A stretch of 64,000 nt of DNA, taken from the NCBI GenBank assembly GCA_015698045.1, contig BLAL01000006.1, positions 930,001-994,000 of the forward strand, given 5' to 3'. A program made the position numbers and the translations under genes. The notes under the pieces are model-generated. The model ran no database searches. It saw nothing but the letters and a program-made list of their open reading frames with translations, and was not told the origin of the DNA. The stretch is from Rhizophagus clarus (taxonomy: Eukaryota > Glomeromycota > Glomeromycetes > Glomerales > Glomeraceae). Positions 1-10,108 of the stretch are shown one piece after another. Numbering within the stretch: position 1 is the first letter of the stretch; every line of letters begins with the position of its first letter.

Positions 1-153
1 TTAAAGTCAATATTATATCTATTCTAAAGTATTTGATAATTTTATCTAAAAGGTTCTATTTGTCGTTATAGTTTATTTATCTACAGGAATTAGCTTCTGA
101 ATTGTGTTCCATCTTTCGTCCCTTTTTCCTGTATTTGTAGATCTTCCTTTCGA

Positions 154-1080
154 TCATTCATACGTTACTAATTTAATAATTTCGTTTTGATTTTGTTTTT
201 TGGTTTTTTCTGTATTATTATTTTTTTGTTTTTTATTGTTTTCTGATTTCTGTGATTTCCCTTCTTCCTTCTTTTTTTTTCTTTTATCTCCTTTAGTTAT
301 CCCTTGTTGTTTTTCAATTTCTATTGTGGTTTCGATTCTTTTATGCCAGATTTCTTTTTTAATGTTATCATAGTATAGTTTCCATAATCTTTTAACCATT
401 TCTTTGGATCCCTTTTTCTTTCTTCCTATATTATTGAGATTCTTATTGAACATGCCTCTCAATAATTCCCAGTATCTTGTTTTGTTAGATAATATTGCTG
501 ACTTGCTATCTAAGAATAATACAAATTCTGTTTTTATATCGTTAAAAGTCTCTATATTATCAATTTTCTTTTTTATGTTGTCTTTGTCTTCTTGTTCTTT
601 AGTATTATCCTCATTCTCGTATAACTGTCTATTAATGTCTTTTTCGATCTCGATAATTGTGTTTTCAACAATGTCTTTTATATTAAGTTCATTTTGGTTA
701 CATATCCATATATGTTTCCAAGTTTCTTCATCTTCTTCACATCTTGGACATATCGGAGTATTTATTTTGTTCGTTCCTCGATCATATAAGAGTTTGTATG
801 TTGGTAGAATCGATAATAAATTTTTTATCTTGTATGTTCGATCTAGACTGTCTTGTGAATTACAAACCATTTTTCTACATTGATTTCTATTACTTATGAA
901 TTCTAAACTTGTTTCCCAATCGAATTTATCTTTGTAATTATTTATAAAGAGATCTTCTACCAATTTGCAATGTAATAGTTCATGCTTCCATTTGGCTTGA
1001 CTTATTATTTTACTCCATCTTCTATATGCCCATTTAACTAAGTTATTGTTCCAATATATATTATAATCGTTAGTTTTCAA
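154..1080 (-). pseudogene. C-terminal zinc-motif region of a retrotransposon reverse transcriptase
   Basis: This is a 308-residue open frame that begins at a TTG and has no ATG, which fits an internal fragment of a larger protein. Residues 111-127 have the spacing C-x2-C-x8-H-x3-C (C111, C114, H123, C127) and follow a segment ending LLSILPTYKLLY. In many LINE ORF2 proteins this zinc-knuckle-like block follows the RNase H domain. The last 60 residues are almost all Lys, Glu, Asn and Gln and are low-complexity. A host zinc-finger protein is the alternative, but the upstream RNase H-like frame argues for a retroelement. Confidence 0.6.
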
Positions 1081-1274
1081 ATTTCATTCTCGATATATAT
1101 AGCTTCAATGTTTTCATCATTTTTCATAAATGTTTCATTTTCCTTTTCCATTTCATTAATTATTTCTAAGTAATGTAAATCTTCTCCTTTATCCCTGATA
1201 TCAATCTGTAAGTTATGATTTCTTATATATGAAAGAATATAATTTAATTCCAAATGGTGATCGATATCTAATTT

Positions 1275-1631
1275 TCATCTGTTGTTTAATTCTTGAAAAT
1301 TTATTATCTCTTTGACTATTGATTTTTCTATTATTAAATTGATCTCTGAATTTTCTTTAAAAAATAATAAAATTAATATTATACTTTGTAACCATTTTTT
1401 CGTTATATTGTCATCTTCACTATCTAATCGAAAATTCTTTCTCCAATATATAATATCTTTATCGTAATAACTTGTAATCATAATTGAAGATATATACATT
1501 GTTATTTTTTTCTTTTTTTGTAATTTCATCTTTCCCTTATTCACCTGTATGAATACGTTATAAATTTCTTTCGTATTTTCCAATATATTATTTTTTATTT
1601 CTTCGATAAAATTTTCTGATGCTTCTATCAT
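1275..1631 (-). pseudogene. RNase H-like fragment of the same LINE
   Basis: A 118-residue frame ends in NSEINLIIEKSIVKEIINF, which matches the spacing of the RNase H strand and helix usually written N-s-x-v-x-i-y-T-D-S-x-x-v-i. The catalytic Asp of that strand is replaced (IIEKS where YTDS is expected). An earlier IYNVFIQVNKG segment sits where the first catalytic Asp strand would be and also lacks it. Both losses indicate a decayed, inactive copy. The identification rests on order and weak similarity, so it is moderate. Confidence 0.45.
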
Positions 1632-1908
1632 TTGATCTATTTGATCAATCCTTTTATTAAAGTTTATAATATTGATATTAGATTCTTCTTCTTCTTCTAT
1701 TATTAATTTCTGCTTTGCTATTTTATCTTTAATTAATTTTTCATTTCTATTTTGATAGGATTAAGTTAGCAACCTTTTTTTTAGGATTTTTGTAACGAAC
1801 TATTTCTAACTGACAGTTTTTTTATTTTTTTGGATATTGGATGCTTAAAAACTTGGTGAGGAGGGCCAAGTTTTAATGTTAAAATTTTAAAATCTTTAAC
1901 AAAAAAAT

Positions 1909-1916
1909 GTTATATT
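1909..1916. repeat. Left target-site duplication of the composite element
   Basis: The bases GTTATATT directly precede the left terminal repeat. The same eight bases follow the right terminal repeat at 5703-5710. Confidence 0.65.
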
Positions 1917-1944
1917 TATACTTGCCGCCCATTTAAATGGAATG

Positions 1945-2022
1945 GGAGTCCCATCCCATCCCAAATCCCATCCCATCCCAATCCATCCTAAATCCCAAAT
2001 CCCATCCCAAATCCCATTTGAA
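1945..2022. repeat. CCCATC-type minisatellite, left subterminal
   Basis: Irregular repeats of CCCATCCCAAAT and CCCATCCCATCC follow the left terminal repeat. They are the complement of the GGGATG-type array at the right end (5541-5690), so the two ends form a long imperfect inverted repeat. Confidence 0.85.
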
Positions 2023-2367
2023 TATACAATAAATATTTATAAATTTTGTTATTTTTTTAAGAATAAAATTTTTTTCTTTTACTGTTTATCTTTAAAAAAA
2101 TTTATTTTTTGGCACTTTTAGTAATATTTTATTATTTCTTTATAATTTTTTTTATATTTAATGATTTGTAAATATTGTTATATTAGATATTCATAGCCTA
2201 ATAATTAAAAATACTGTATATTAATAAATTTAAATTTATAATTAAAAATTTTTTTTTAAGTGCTAAACCTTTTTTATTGAATAAAAAGCCATTTTGTTAA
2301 ATACTAAGTTTAGCCACTTTTTGTTAAATACTGAATTCTTAGTAATTTTAATACATTTTTTATTAAA

Positions 2368-2520
2368 TATTAAGTATTTTTAATTAAATATTAAGTATTT
2401 TTAATTAAATATTAAGTATTTTTAATTAAATATTAAGTATTTTTAATTAAATATTAAGTATTTTTAATTAAATATTAAGTATTTTTAATTAAATATTAAG
2501 TATTTTTAATTAAATACTAA
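2368..2520. repeat. 21-bp tandem repeat (TATTAAGTATTTTTAATTAAA)
   Basis: About seven near-identical copies start at 2368, 2389, 2410, 2431, 2452, 2473 and 2494. The flanks (2270-2360 and 2540-2640, again 3086-3150) hold diverged relatives of the form TTAATACTAAGCCTTTTTTG, so the array is the homogenised core of a larger AT-rich satellite-like stretch. Confidence 0.9.
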
Positions 2521-2629
2521 GTTTTTTTTGTTCTTTCATTTATTAATAATTTTATTAAATATTAAGCCATTTTTGTTAATATTTTTATTAAATACCAAGC
2601 CTTTTTTTGTTAATAATATTATTTAATAC

Positions 2630-3084
2630 TGTCGTATCTGATCACGTAACTTCATTGATCAATGTCACTGATGTTATAAATGAATGACATAGCATACATA
2701 GGTAATATTGCATACATTATAGATATATCATATATTTTTAATATAGTATAAATGGCATATATGTATTATTTTTGTTCTATGTAAGATATTTATGATTTAT
2801 CATTGTTATAATTGCAATTGTTATAAATAAAGCTCTGGATTTATTCCAGACAAGGCATATTCACAAGTTTTCTTAAAGCCTTTATTTTATTAATATTTTT
2901 ATTTTTGATTGATAAGTTATCTCTTTACTTGTGATGAATACCTGTGAATCTGACGTACAGGAATTGGTATTACACATTTGATTGAGATTTTTACAAGTTG
3001 TATTTAAAGTATTGATAAATAAACCTTCTGCTACCACAAAATAATAATTGTTAGCGATTGCTAACATCAAAGAACTGACCCAAC
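2630..3084. mobile_element. Solo-LTR-like insertion inside the satellite
   Basis: A segment of about 455 bp begins TGTCGTATCTG and ends CTGACCCAAC(A). AATACT flanks both sides (2625-2630 and 3085-3090). Removing the segment and one flank restores an uninterrupted copy of the surrounding repeat unit (...TTTAATACT followed by AAGCC...), which is strong evidence of insertion. Inside are a TATA-like TAGTATAAATGG near 2743 and AATAAA near 2826, as in an LTR. There is no internal coding region, so a solo LTR left by recombination is the simplest reading. Strand is not certain. Confidence 0.6.
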
Positions 3085-3164
3085 AATACTAAGCCTTTTT
3101 TTTGTTAATAATATTATTAAATAATAAGCCTTTTTTTGTTAATAATATTATGGGATATGGGATG

Positions 3165-3290
3165 TATACATGAAGTTGAAATTAAAATCCAAAAGTCAAA
3201 ATATTTTGACTTAGGAAGGTCAAAAGTCAAAATTAAAGTCAAAATAGTCAAAATTATGTCATATTCATGTGATTTTTATAATTATAATTT
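3165..3290. repeat. Left arm of inner inverted repeat (TCAAAAT-rich)
   Basis: This arm begins TATACATGAAG, contains several AAGTCAAAAT motifs, and ends near ATTCATGTGATTTTTATA. Read backwards, the segment 5536-5405 gives the same order of motifs with moderate divergence. The arms bound the broken ORF. Confidence 0.7.
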
Positions 3291-3429
3291 AATACCAAAT
3301 TTTAAACGTGAATAACTCCATCATTATTGATACTACAGATATGCAACACTTATCATTGGAAACCTCTCGACGAGCTGAATCCAACCACGTTAAGATCATA
3401 AAAATCAGATCACTGGATGCAAAGATTTA

Positions 3430-5255
3430 TTTATTTTATTTATTTATTTTAAGTACAATGGGAGTAATAAAGTAAAAACAAGTGAAGTACATTGCGGTAA
3501 GAAGTACGATATGCAGGTCATTCTACTAATGCTAAGCGCTTTAAGGCTCAAGTCAATAAAATGATCCATTGGAACAGAAGATGGAACCCCCCTAACCATC
3601 TACAGATGTGGAGAGCTCCCAAGGAAAAAAAAAAAAGAAAATGTCATTACTAACGTAAGGAAAACTAAAACTAAAAAAAAATAAAATGAAAAAAAAGAGG
3701 TTAGTAGTCTGGGAAGAAACATTACAAAATTTATGTTAGTATACAAATAACTAATAATTTTCCACGTGTAAACCTAGCTATTTTTACACTACTATCACCT
3801 AATCAAACAACTGAGAAAAAACTTCAAACATCCTATTAATGCCCGCTTTTATCTGATTATTAAGGGGAGGAAGCTGACCATGATCCTTGGATTTACCACT
3901 GAGGTTTTTCCCTCTTTAACATTGTGGCGTAATTATTTTGAGGAGTCATTCTTGCCTTTGACTACTTTTTCAAATACCCTTGATGATGATTTTTCAGTCT
4001 TCTTCTTTGGTTGGGTAGTCGCACCTGAGTGAAATCGATTCCATCAGAAGTCTTGGCCTTCCAGATTAAAGCGAGTTTCTAAAGCATTCTTTAAATCATC
4101 ATAATTTTCAAAAAACGCTATTAATCTATTCTTTCTAGCATGCTTTATAACTTTGTAGGATGTGAACTCAAATTCCTTAAAGAATGGGTCCTGGTTGTTG
4201 TAATCTTATACTAGTAGTGATTGTTTGCATACAGAGTCAGAAACTCCATCAACTATAGCTGTGAATGTTTCTCTTTGCTTTCGCTGATTTAGGATTTATG
4301 AAGCAGGAAACCATCAGACAGTTTCAGAGCCAAAAGTGTAACACCATTGGTTGTAGTCAAAACAGGTTTTAACAAAAGAGTTTAGGACTATTCATACGCG
4401 TACCATCTGGTACTTGCGTTGGCTCTTCACTGACACCTGGAAAGTCTGGCCCCAAGCTACTAAGTTGTTAAGTATTTCCTCCTTTGTCCAATGTGCAGGG
4501 ATGTCATAGATCATAATATCCCAGACAGAATTAATTTTATCGTTCTGGGAGACTACCAGTTGTAGAATAACATACTTTTCAATGACTTTGGGGCGTGACT
4601 TTTTTGTTACACAACTTTGAGACTTATTTGCTGCAGAGGGTTTTGATTGGCCCTGTGGCTGATCTTTTTGTTTATCCTTGATAATCTTACTTTTCTGTGA
4701 CTTGCGTGATTTTTTTCCTGAAGGAAAAGGATCAACACGAGCCTTACTGAAAGAGGGTGATATCTTAGGGATATCCTCTGTAATCATACAAGAAGGTTCT
4801 AAATCTATTATAGAATCTGGCTTTTCAGATGTTTCTGATATGTTGAAATCTTGTTGTGGTGCAGGTATCGACGAGCGAGAAGGGTCAGTTTCTATATCAT
4901 AAGAAAAGTCTTCATCATTATGATAATTTTCCAAGTGCCTTCAGTATGCAAACTCTGCCGCTCTTAATGTCACTTGGTATAAAAATGAGCACCATATTGC
5001 CGGCATTCTTAGATATGCAGACATCTTTTGAAAAGTTGGAAGTTCTGGGTTAGAGGAGTCTCCGTAAGCCTGTTAAAAAAAAGCCTTTTGGGTATCTTGT
5101 GGCTGGCTGAAGAAACCTTCTGGAACTTCTGCTATAGTAGTATTCATAGCATTTTCTAGGTCGAGAGCAAACTCTGTTAAAAGTATTTGGTGGTTATAAC
5201 TTGGGAGTTCAGCGAGATTTTTACTAAGATATTTTGTTTTTGGGTCTGCAAACAT
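3430..5255 (-). pseudogene. Broken repeat-associated ORF (RRM-like region), lineage-specific family
   Basis: Coding-like frames on the minus strand run from an ATG at 5255 (MFADPKTKYLSKNL...) through 4934-4392 and decay to about 3880. A T-run near 5075 shifts the frame. An in-frame TGA follows the peptide RAAEFAY near 4938, and many stops follow 4392. A segment near residue 150 of the second frame (WDIMIYDIPAHWTKEEILNN) has the look of a small RNA-binding fold. Downstream on this strand an A-rich (TAAA)n tail sits at 3425-3452, as in non-LTR elements. I read it as a retroelement or transposon-cargo protein of a large Rhizophagus family. The exact function is unknown. Confidence 0.5.
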
Positions 5256-5404
5256 TTTTATATTAGTTTTTAGCGTGAAATATTAATAAAAAAATAAAAA
5301 TATTTTTTTTGCTGCAGTTTGGTAATAAAAATGAAAAATTGCAGAAAGAGTTTTTCTTCTATTCTGGATGTGGAGATCTTTAACTTTGAATTTTAATATT
5401 ATTA

Positions 5405-5536
5405 TTTACTATAAAAATCACACAACTATGACGTAATTTCGGCCATTTTGACTTTTGAAGGGGCCCAGGTCAAAATCATTTCGACCATTTTGACCATTTT
5501 GGAGGTCAAAACTAACCAATTTCGGTTTCATGTATA
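5405..5536. repeat. Right arm of inner inverted repeat
   Basis: This is the inverted partner of 3165-3290. It contains repeated CATTTTGACC / AAGTCAAAAT motifs and ends CATGTATA, the complement of the left arm's start. The GGGATATGGGAT array adjoins it on the outside. Confidence 0.7.
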
Positions 5537-5540
5537 ATGG

Positions 5541-5690
5541 AATGGGATATGGGATATGGGATATAGGATATGGGTGGGATTGGGATTTGGGATTGGAATG
5601 GGATTATGACAAATGGGATGGGATAATGGGATATGGGATGGAATATGGAATGGGATGGAATATGGGATTTTCCCAATCCCATTAATATGG
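5541..5690. repeat. GGGATATGG-type minisatellite, right subterminal
   Basis: About 150 bp of irregular GGGATATGGGATGG repeats lead into the right terminal repeat. Runs of GGG every 5-7 bases could in principle form G-quadruplexes. A short GGGATATGGGATG also sits just outside the left inner arm (3150-3164) in the same orientation, not inverted. Confidence 0.85.
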
Positions 5691-5702
5691 GCAGCGAGTA
5701 TA

Positions 5703-5710
5703 GTTATATT
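5703..5710. repeat. Right target-site duplication of the composite element
   Basis: GTTATATT directly follows the right terminal repeat and matches 1909-1916 exactly. Confidence 0.65.
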
Positions 5711-5805
5711 AATATTTTTAATAGATTATAATTAAAGTCTGATAAGGTTATCGAAGATATTGAAAATTTTCTTTAAAAAATGTTAATTTAACTTTTTTTG
5801 CTCTA

Positions 5806-5945
5806 TTTTGTAGGAACCATCTCTGACCATCAGCCAAACCCTAGTAAGTTTTTAAATTAGTTGAAGTTTCAAAAAAATTTTTTTTTTTTATAGGTTTAGA
5901 TGGACCAAGCTATCAGGATCAAGTTTTGTTTATGAGACTTTACTA
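5806..5945 (+). other. Two microexon-like units
   Basis: A 30-nt segment (GAACCATCTCTGACC...) is bounded by TTTTGTAG and GTAAGTTT. It is followed about 65 bp later by a second short segment (GTTTAGATGGACC...) after TTTTATAG. Such short splice-bounded units recur near 33.6-34.6 kb. No host gene can be assembled around them. Confidence 0.3.
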
Positions 5946-7720
5946 ATCATATTTTTTAGAATATTTTTTAATATTTTTATTTGTAAATTCGGACAGTTTT
6001 CCTGCCATCAGGATTTTCTTTTATAGATAAATTTGTATGGTGGGTTTTACTTAATTGTAATTTAAATGATTTCTGAATTTTGAAAGTGTTGAATTTGTTA
6101 TTAATTTTACCATTCTTTTAGATATAATGAATTAGAACAATTTCTAGGTGAATTTTAGCGGATAGATTACTAATTTTACACTAGACATTTGAGTAGAATT
6201 AATAATAAGTAGTTAAATCGATGTTATAATTTGTAAAATACATAAATACCCAATAAAAATATAATTTTCAGTAAATAATTGTTAATATTGTAATAATAAT
6301 GTTGTAACGATAACTGTGATGTGCCGTTATTTTTACCGTTACTTAATGGTAACTGTCTCATGGCATACGCATCTGATTTCTCTAAACAGGCAGGCGGCAG
6401 TTCACTTGTTGAAATGTTTTATGACAACGTTAGGTACTATATACTAGATAAGTGCTCTTTAGGTTTAAAAGTGAAATCTGTACATGTATGTCATAACAGC
6501 TTGTATCGTTAAAATAAAAATAAAATATTGACGTTTTTCGTTTTCACATTTATAAAAGTTTCCAGCAGACATAATTTATTACATAATACACAATCTCCAT
6601 ATGCTAATAAGAGACAAGCCAAAGTATATTATAATTATGAAAATATGCAATATTCTATACCTAATTATTTGTCAAAAAGTGTTTAACTACTGCTATTATT
6701 TGCAAAACTGTCAGGTTACTTCAACTTCTAAGTTAGATGGGTTTTATAACAGATGATGGGTTTGAAGTTGGTATTTACAAGTGTTTTTTTTTCGAATTTA
6801 GTTGAGGTAATTTTTGAGCTTCTAACATTAGATGATCATGTAGTACAGTTTTGATTAACATTTATAGTGTAGATCTTAATTAAAGATTTCGGGATCACAG
6901 CCATTTTAATTACTATTTTAATTATTATATTATTATTTTGAGATTTCGGGATTACAGGGATTTCAGCACATTTTAATTATTATTGTAATTACTATTTTGA
7001 AAAGGTTTATCCGATCATTTACTACCAGCTATAATGTTTTACCCTGAGTTAGCCGGTTAGGAGATAAATAGCTTATTTTTTGATGATCAGCCGTTAGGCT
7101 GATCATGAACCATTTATAATCGATATTCCGTATTTCTTTTTACTAAAAAACATTTGAACATGTACAAATAATTGATAACTAATAATTTTTAATTGAAGAA
7201 TAGATTTCATCTTTCTATCGATATCGGCCATTATGAAAAGAACGTCCGACGATTATCACCATTAATTTAATATATGAAACTAACTTGTGAAATGAATACC
7301 AATTCTAATGTTAAATTAATAATTGTGTAATAATCTCGTGATTTTGGATTATGGTATTTGCCAAATAAAGAAAAAAGTATCATTGCATTGTTAGAGCGAT
7401 TTATTATTCATAACAATAAAAGGAAAAGATTTTTAATTGACACGTTTAAAGAAGATAATTCTCAGTGACAGAGGTTTCCGAAATAAATCATTTAAATATT
7501 ATAAATATGATAAAATATTTATGGACATAAAAAAAAGTGTTAAAGTTAATTTTATAATTTTTTAAAAATTTGTAATTTATCGAAAAAAATTTTAATTATT
7601 ACACGTGTAGATCTGCGTTGTAAAATGAAGCAGATGGGTTAAAATTTTCATTCTAAAATTAAAAATCTTTTCGAAATTGTGGAAATACAAAATTTTATTG
7701 TCAGGAGTCTGTTTATTTTT
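5946..7720. other. Intergenic, AT-rich
   Basis: No convincing gene. A 63-codon frame at 6321-6512 is not supported by context. A direct repeat of GATTTCGGGATYACAG lies near 6885 and 6940. A perfect hairpin is listed separately at 7083-7106. Confidence 0.5.
7083..7106. repeat. 10-bp hairpin
   Basis: ATGATCAGCC-GTTA-GGCTGATCAT is a perfect 10-bp stem with a 4-base loop. A related but imperfect motif (CGGCTAACGGGATCAGCCG) is at about 11295-11313. It may be a trace of a small inverted-repeat element. Confidence 0.6.
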
Positions 7721-7723
7721 CTT

Positions 7724-7731
7724 TATAAATA
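7724..7731 (+). promoter_or_regulatory. TATA box of the ML-like gene
   Basis: TATAAATA lies 110 bp before the ATG at 7841, in a suitable place for a core promoter. Confidence 0.5.
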
Positions 7732-7840
7732 TAAAGGAAGTAACTCTGGAACCATGCTATTGATAGTTACATTATAACGAAATAATTAATATTCACAAAA
7801 ATAAAATAAAAATAATTAATCTCAACTAAATATTTTCAAG

Positions 7841-8362
7841 ATGAACCGAAATTTTATTTTCGTCTTCATTTCCTTCATTTTATTTGCTACATTTTCCATG
7901 GTCAATGCCGTTCCACACCAACTTCGCAAAAGAGTTATTACTGATTTGTGTCCAGAAGATCAATTTGGCTCATTACTCTTTGCTGATAGTACACCTCACT
8001 TCCCTGTAGCTGGAGGAAAAGCGACTTATGTTATCTCTGGTACAGTAGACGAAGTTATAACCGCAAATAAAACCATACTTGAATTTGCATATTTTGAATC
8101 GCTTGAAAGTCTGACCAAAAAACCCATCGGTGATCCCTATTCTCAGGTTATTACTCAGTCATATAAAGCAGGAGAACCATTTAATATTACTGCAAAAGAT
8201 GTTTCGTTACCTAAATTTTCTGATCCAAATGTAATTGGCTATATGCAAATGGCTGTTGGGGCTCCAACTAGTGATCCAAATAAACCAGTAGATCTCTATG
8301 GCTGTGCGTTTGATTTTTTCTATGAGGTACCGCCTGGTCCTGGTTACCCAATGCGTTCCTAA
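7841..8362 (+). CDS. Secreted ML-domain-like lipid-binding protein
   Basis: This is an intact intronless gene of 173 residues whose ATG sits in the context TTTTCAAGATG. Residues 1-23 are a hydrophobic signal peptide (cut expected after VNA), and a dibasic Kex2-type site RKR follows at 29-31. The mature part has two cysteines (C37, C155) placed to form one disulfide, N-glycosylation sites at N76 and N115, and a beta-rich pattern with a VAGGKATYVISGTV strand. This fits the small ML (MD-2-related lipid recognition) family, whose fungal members bind or transfer phospholipids. The family call is by pattern; secretion is better supported than lipid binding. Nothing is coupled to it: the nearest coding traces are remnants more than 800 bp downstream. 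Confidence 0.75.
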   Translation: MNRNFIFVFISFILFATFSMVNAVPHQLRKRVITDLCPEDQFGSLLFADSTPHFPVAGGKATYVISGTVDEVITANKTILEFAYFESLESLTKKPIGDPYSQVITQSYKAGEPFNITAKDVSLPKFSDPNVIGYMQMAVGAPTSDPNKPVDLYGCAFDFFYEVPPGPGYPMRS

Positions 8363-8369
8363 ATACCTT

Positions 8370-9200
8370 AATATTTTATTTTAATGAAAAGAGATTATAA
8401 TCGCTGGTTCGAATTTATTTAATCTTCTCAATACGAGAACTTAATTATTTTATTTTTGATAAATTTAATTTCAAATTTATTGGTATAATTTATACTTCTT
8501 TACCCTTTGCGCAGAATTATTTAAATCATTATTTATATTCTCAAATTAATGCTTACAGCAAATTTCATAATTTACGGTGGAACACACCATTTTTTTTCTC
8601 TTGCCGAGTGTAGCTCGGCTAAGATTATTCCAAAATCCATTTAATTGATGTAATTTGTTCTTGATCAAAATCTTTATCAAGAAAATTAATTTATCTGTTA
8701 TTAAATTGTTCGTATCAATCGCGTACACTGTTGTTATAATAATAAATGAATTCTTAAAATAGCTAAATAATTGAAACTCATTATATTTTCAAAAAAAAAA
8801 GAAAAAAACTTTCATAAAGAGCCTTAAAAAGCTTTTTACCGCATACAAAGATCTTTCATATTGTTCGGATCTCTGATCACATGTTTAAAATCATTCCTTT
8901 ATAAACTCGATACAATTTTTGATGTCACATGTTTAAACCTTTTAATTATACATTAGTGCATTACACAAAAGGGCAATCACATGTTTATATGTCCGTCTTA
9001 CATTACATATATAATCTATACTTACAAATATCTGCATTACCACATACGATCATTTAATGTTATAGAATCTTTATTACATTTTGCCTAACCGGAAAATGAT
9101 AATAAATTAACAAGATCTTAAATTATTCATCTTTTTTTTTCGAATATTTTATATATATTCAACGTCAGTTTTAGAACTTTTAACAATTCCACGGAGTTTA
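8370..9200. other. Intergenic
   Basis: No gene seen. The motif CACATGTTTA occurs three times between about 8878 and 8985. Confidence 0.5.
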
Positions 9201-9203
9201 TCA

Positions 9204-9610
9204 ATGACTAGCGCTAGGATTACTAAAAATATCCCATTTGATGCTCTGCATAAACATTTGTCTCAACAATATGAAATTCTCATGAAAATACTGATGTTGC
9301 AATGATGCTTTTAACCGAATCAGAATGTGACTACGTATTATGGAAAATTATATCAATATAGCTAAAAAGAACGTGTTCATTTGGTGCTTGGTAGTTAACT
9401 ATCAAGATTCTACGCTCCTATGACTATATGATTCAAAACATTCGGCTTGAAACTGTTTTGTAAAGAGCTTGTTCATTTCATTTCATGGAGATACTTGAGA
9501 CTTATGGCAACGATCAGAAATTGATTAATTGAATTATAGAGAACATGGTTATTTTGGAAGGAGTTAACCCAAACAAGGTATATTTAACGGGATATATGGT
9601 GATGGTGTAT
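9204..9610 (+). pseudogene. Remnant of a BTB-type N-terminus joined to a hydrolase-like fragment
   Basis: The frame from ATG 9204 gives MTSARITKNIPFDALHKHLS and then shifts near 9280 into NTDVAMMLLTES. This resembles the start of BTB/TLD proteins that are very numerous in Rhizophagus. Near 9535-9600 another frame reads ENMVILEGVNPNKVYLTGY, typical of the strand before the nucleophile elbow in PHB-depolymerase-like alpha/beta hydrolases. The nucleophile Ser motif itself is missing. Stops and shifts separate the two parts, so neither is functional and their adjacency may be accidental. Confidence 0.4.
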
Positions 9611-10108
9611 ATAAACTTATTTTTTTTTAAAAAATAAATGTTATGATATTAAAGAATAATAAAAATATTTTTGGTCACGTGGTGAAGGCGCGCGTCAGTC
9701 GCATCAACGTCATTGAAATATTGTTCTACATGATAATAAAAAGATTTGATAAAGATAAAAGTGAATTTTTTCGTCCAGACTCACAATGGTTTCCAAATTA
9801 ATATTTCAATACTGGTAATGTAAAACAATTAGAAAAAAATGGAGTTCTTTTTTCATTACTTTAACAGATAGCTATTTTAAAGAAAAATATCTGATAATAA
9901 TATGATGTATTTGGATTTCACGAATCGTAAAATTAAATGTAATTCATTGTCTGTGCTCACATTTATTCTATGTAGAAATAAAATAATAGAAAAAATAAAA
10001 TAAAATAGACATGATTTATTCTTCGGGTCTTCGGGAGTCGTAGTAATGACAGTTCCAGATATTCCACAAAAATTTCTATAATTTTAGAAATTTCAAAGTA
10101 TTCCGAAC

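Larger units (their letters stand above)
1..1790 (-). mobile_element. Degenerate 3' end of a LINE-type (non-LTR) retrotransposon
   Basis: Read on the minus strand, this stretch gives in order an RNase H-like segment (about 1631-1275), a linking stretch with stop codons (about 1270-1081) and a lysine-rich C-terminal region carrying a zinc motif (1080-154). That is the usual order at the end of LINE ORF2 proteins. The reverse transcriptase and endonuclease parts would lie above 1790 but are not recognisable; sequence homology stops before the next element at 1917. Frames change and stops interrupt the copy, so it is dead. The extreme 3' end may lie beyond base 1, because no A-rich tail is seen inside the window. 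Confidence 0.65.
1917..5702. mobile_element. Composite mobile element with TIRs and 8-bp target duplication
   Basis: The left end TATACTTGCCGCCCAT (from 1917) is matched in inverted orientation by ATGGGCAGCGAGTATA (to 5702). Both ends continue inward into CCCATC / GGGATG-type repeats. The 8 bases GTTATATT lie directly outside each end (1909-1916 and 5703-5710), as expected of a target-site duplication. Eight-base duplications are known for hAT and some other cut-and-paste superfamilies, but no transposase is recognisable inside, so the superfamily is unassigned. The interior holds a 21-bp tandem repeat, a solo-LTR-like insertion, a second inverted-repeat pair and a broken ORF. It may be a large non-autonomous element with later insertions. 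Confidence 0.65.

Noticed and set aside
404-883. 159-codon plus-strand frame
   Set aside because: It is the antisense shadow of the LINE fragment at 154-1080 and has low-complexity Ser/Phe/Leu content.
6321-6512. 63-codon frame
   Set aside because: No promoter, no family and no neighbouring exon; this length is expected by chance.
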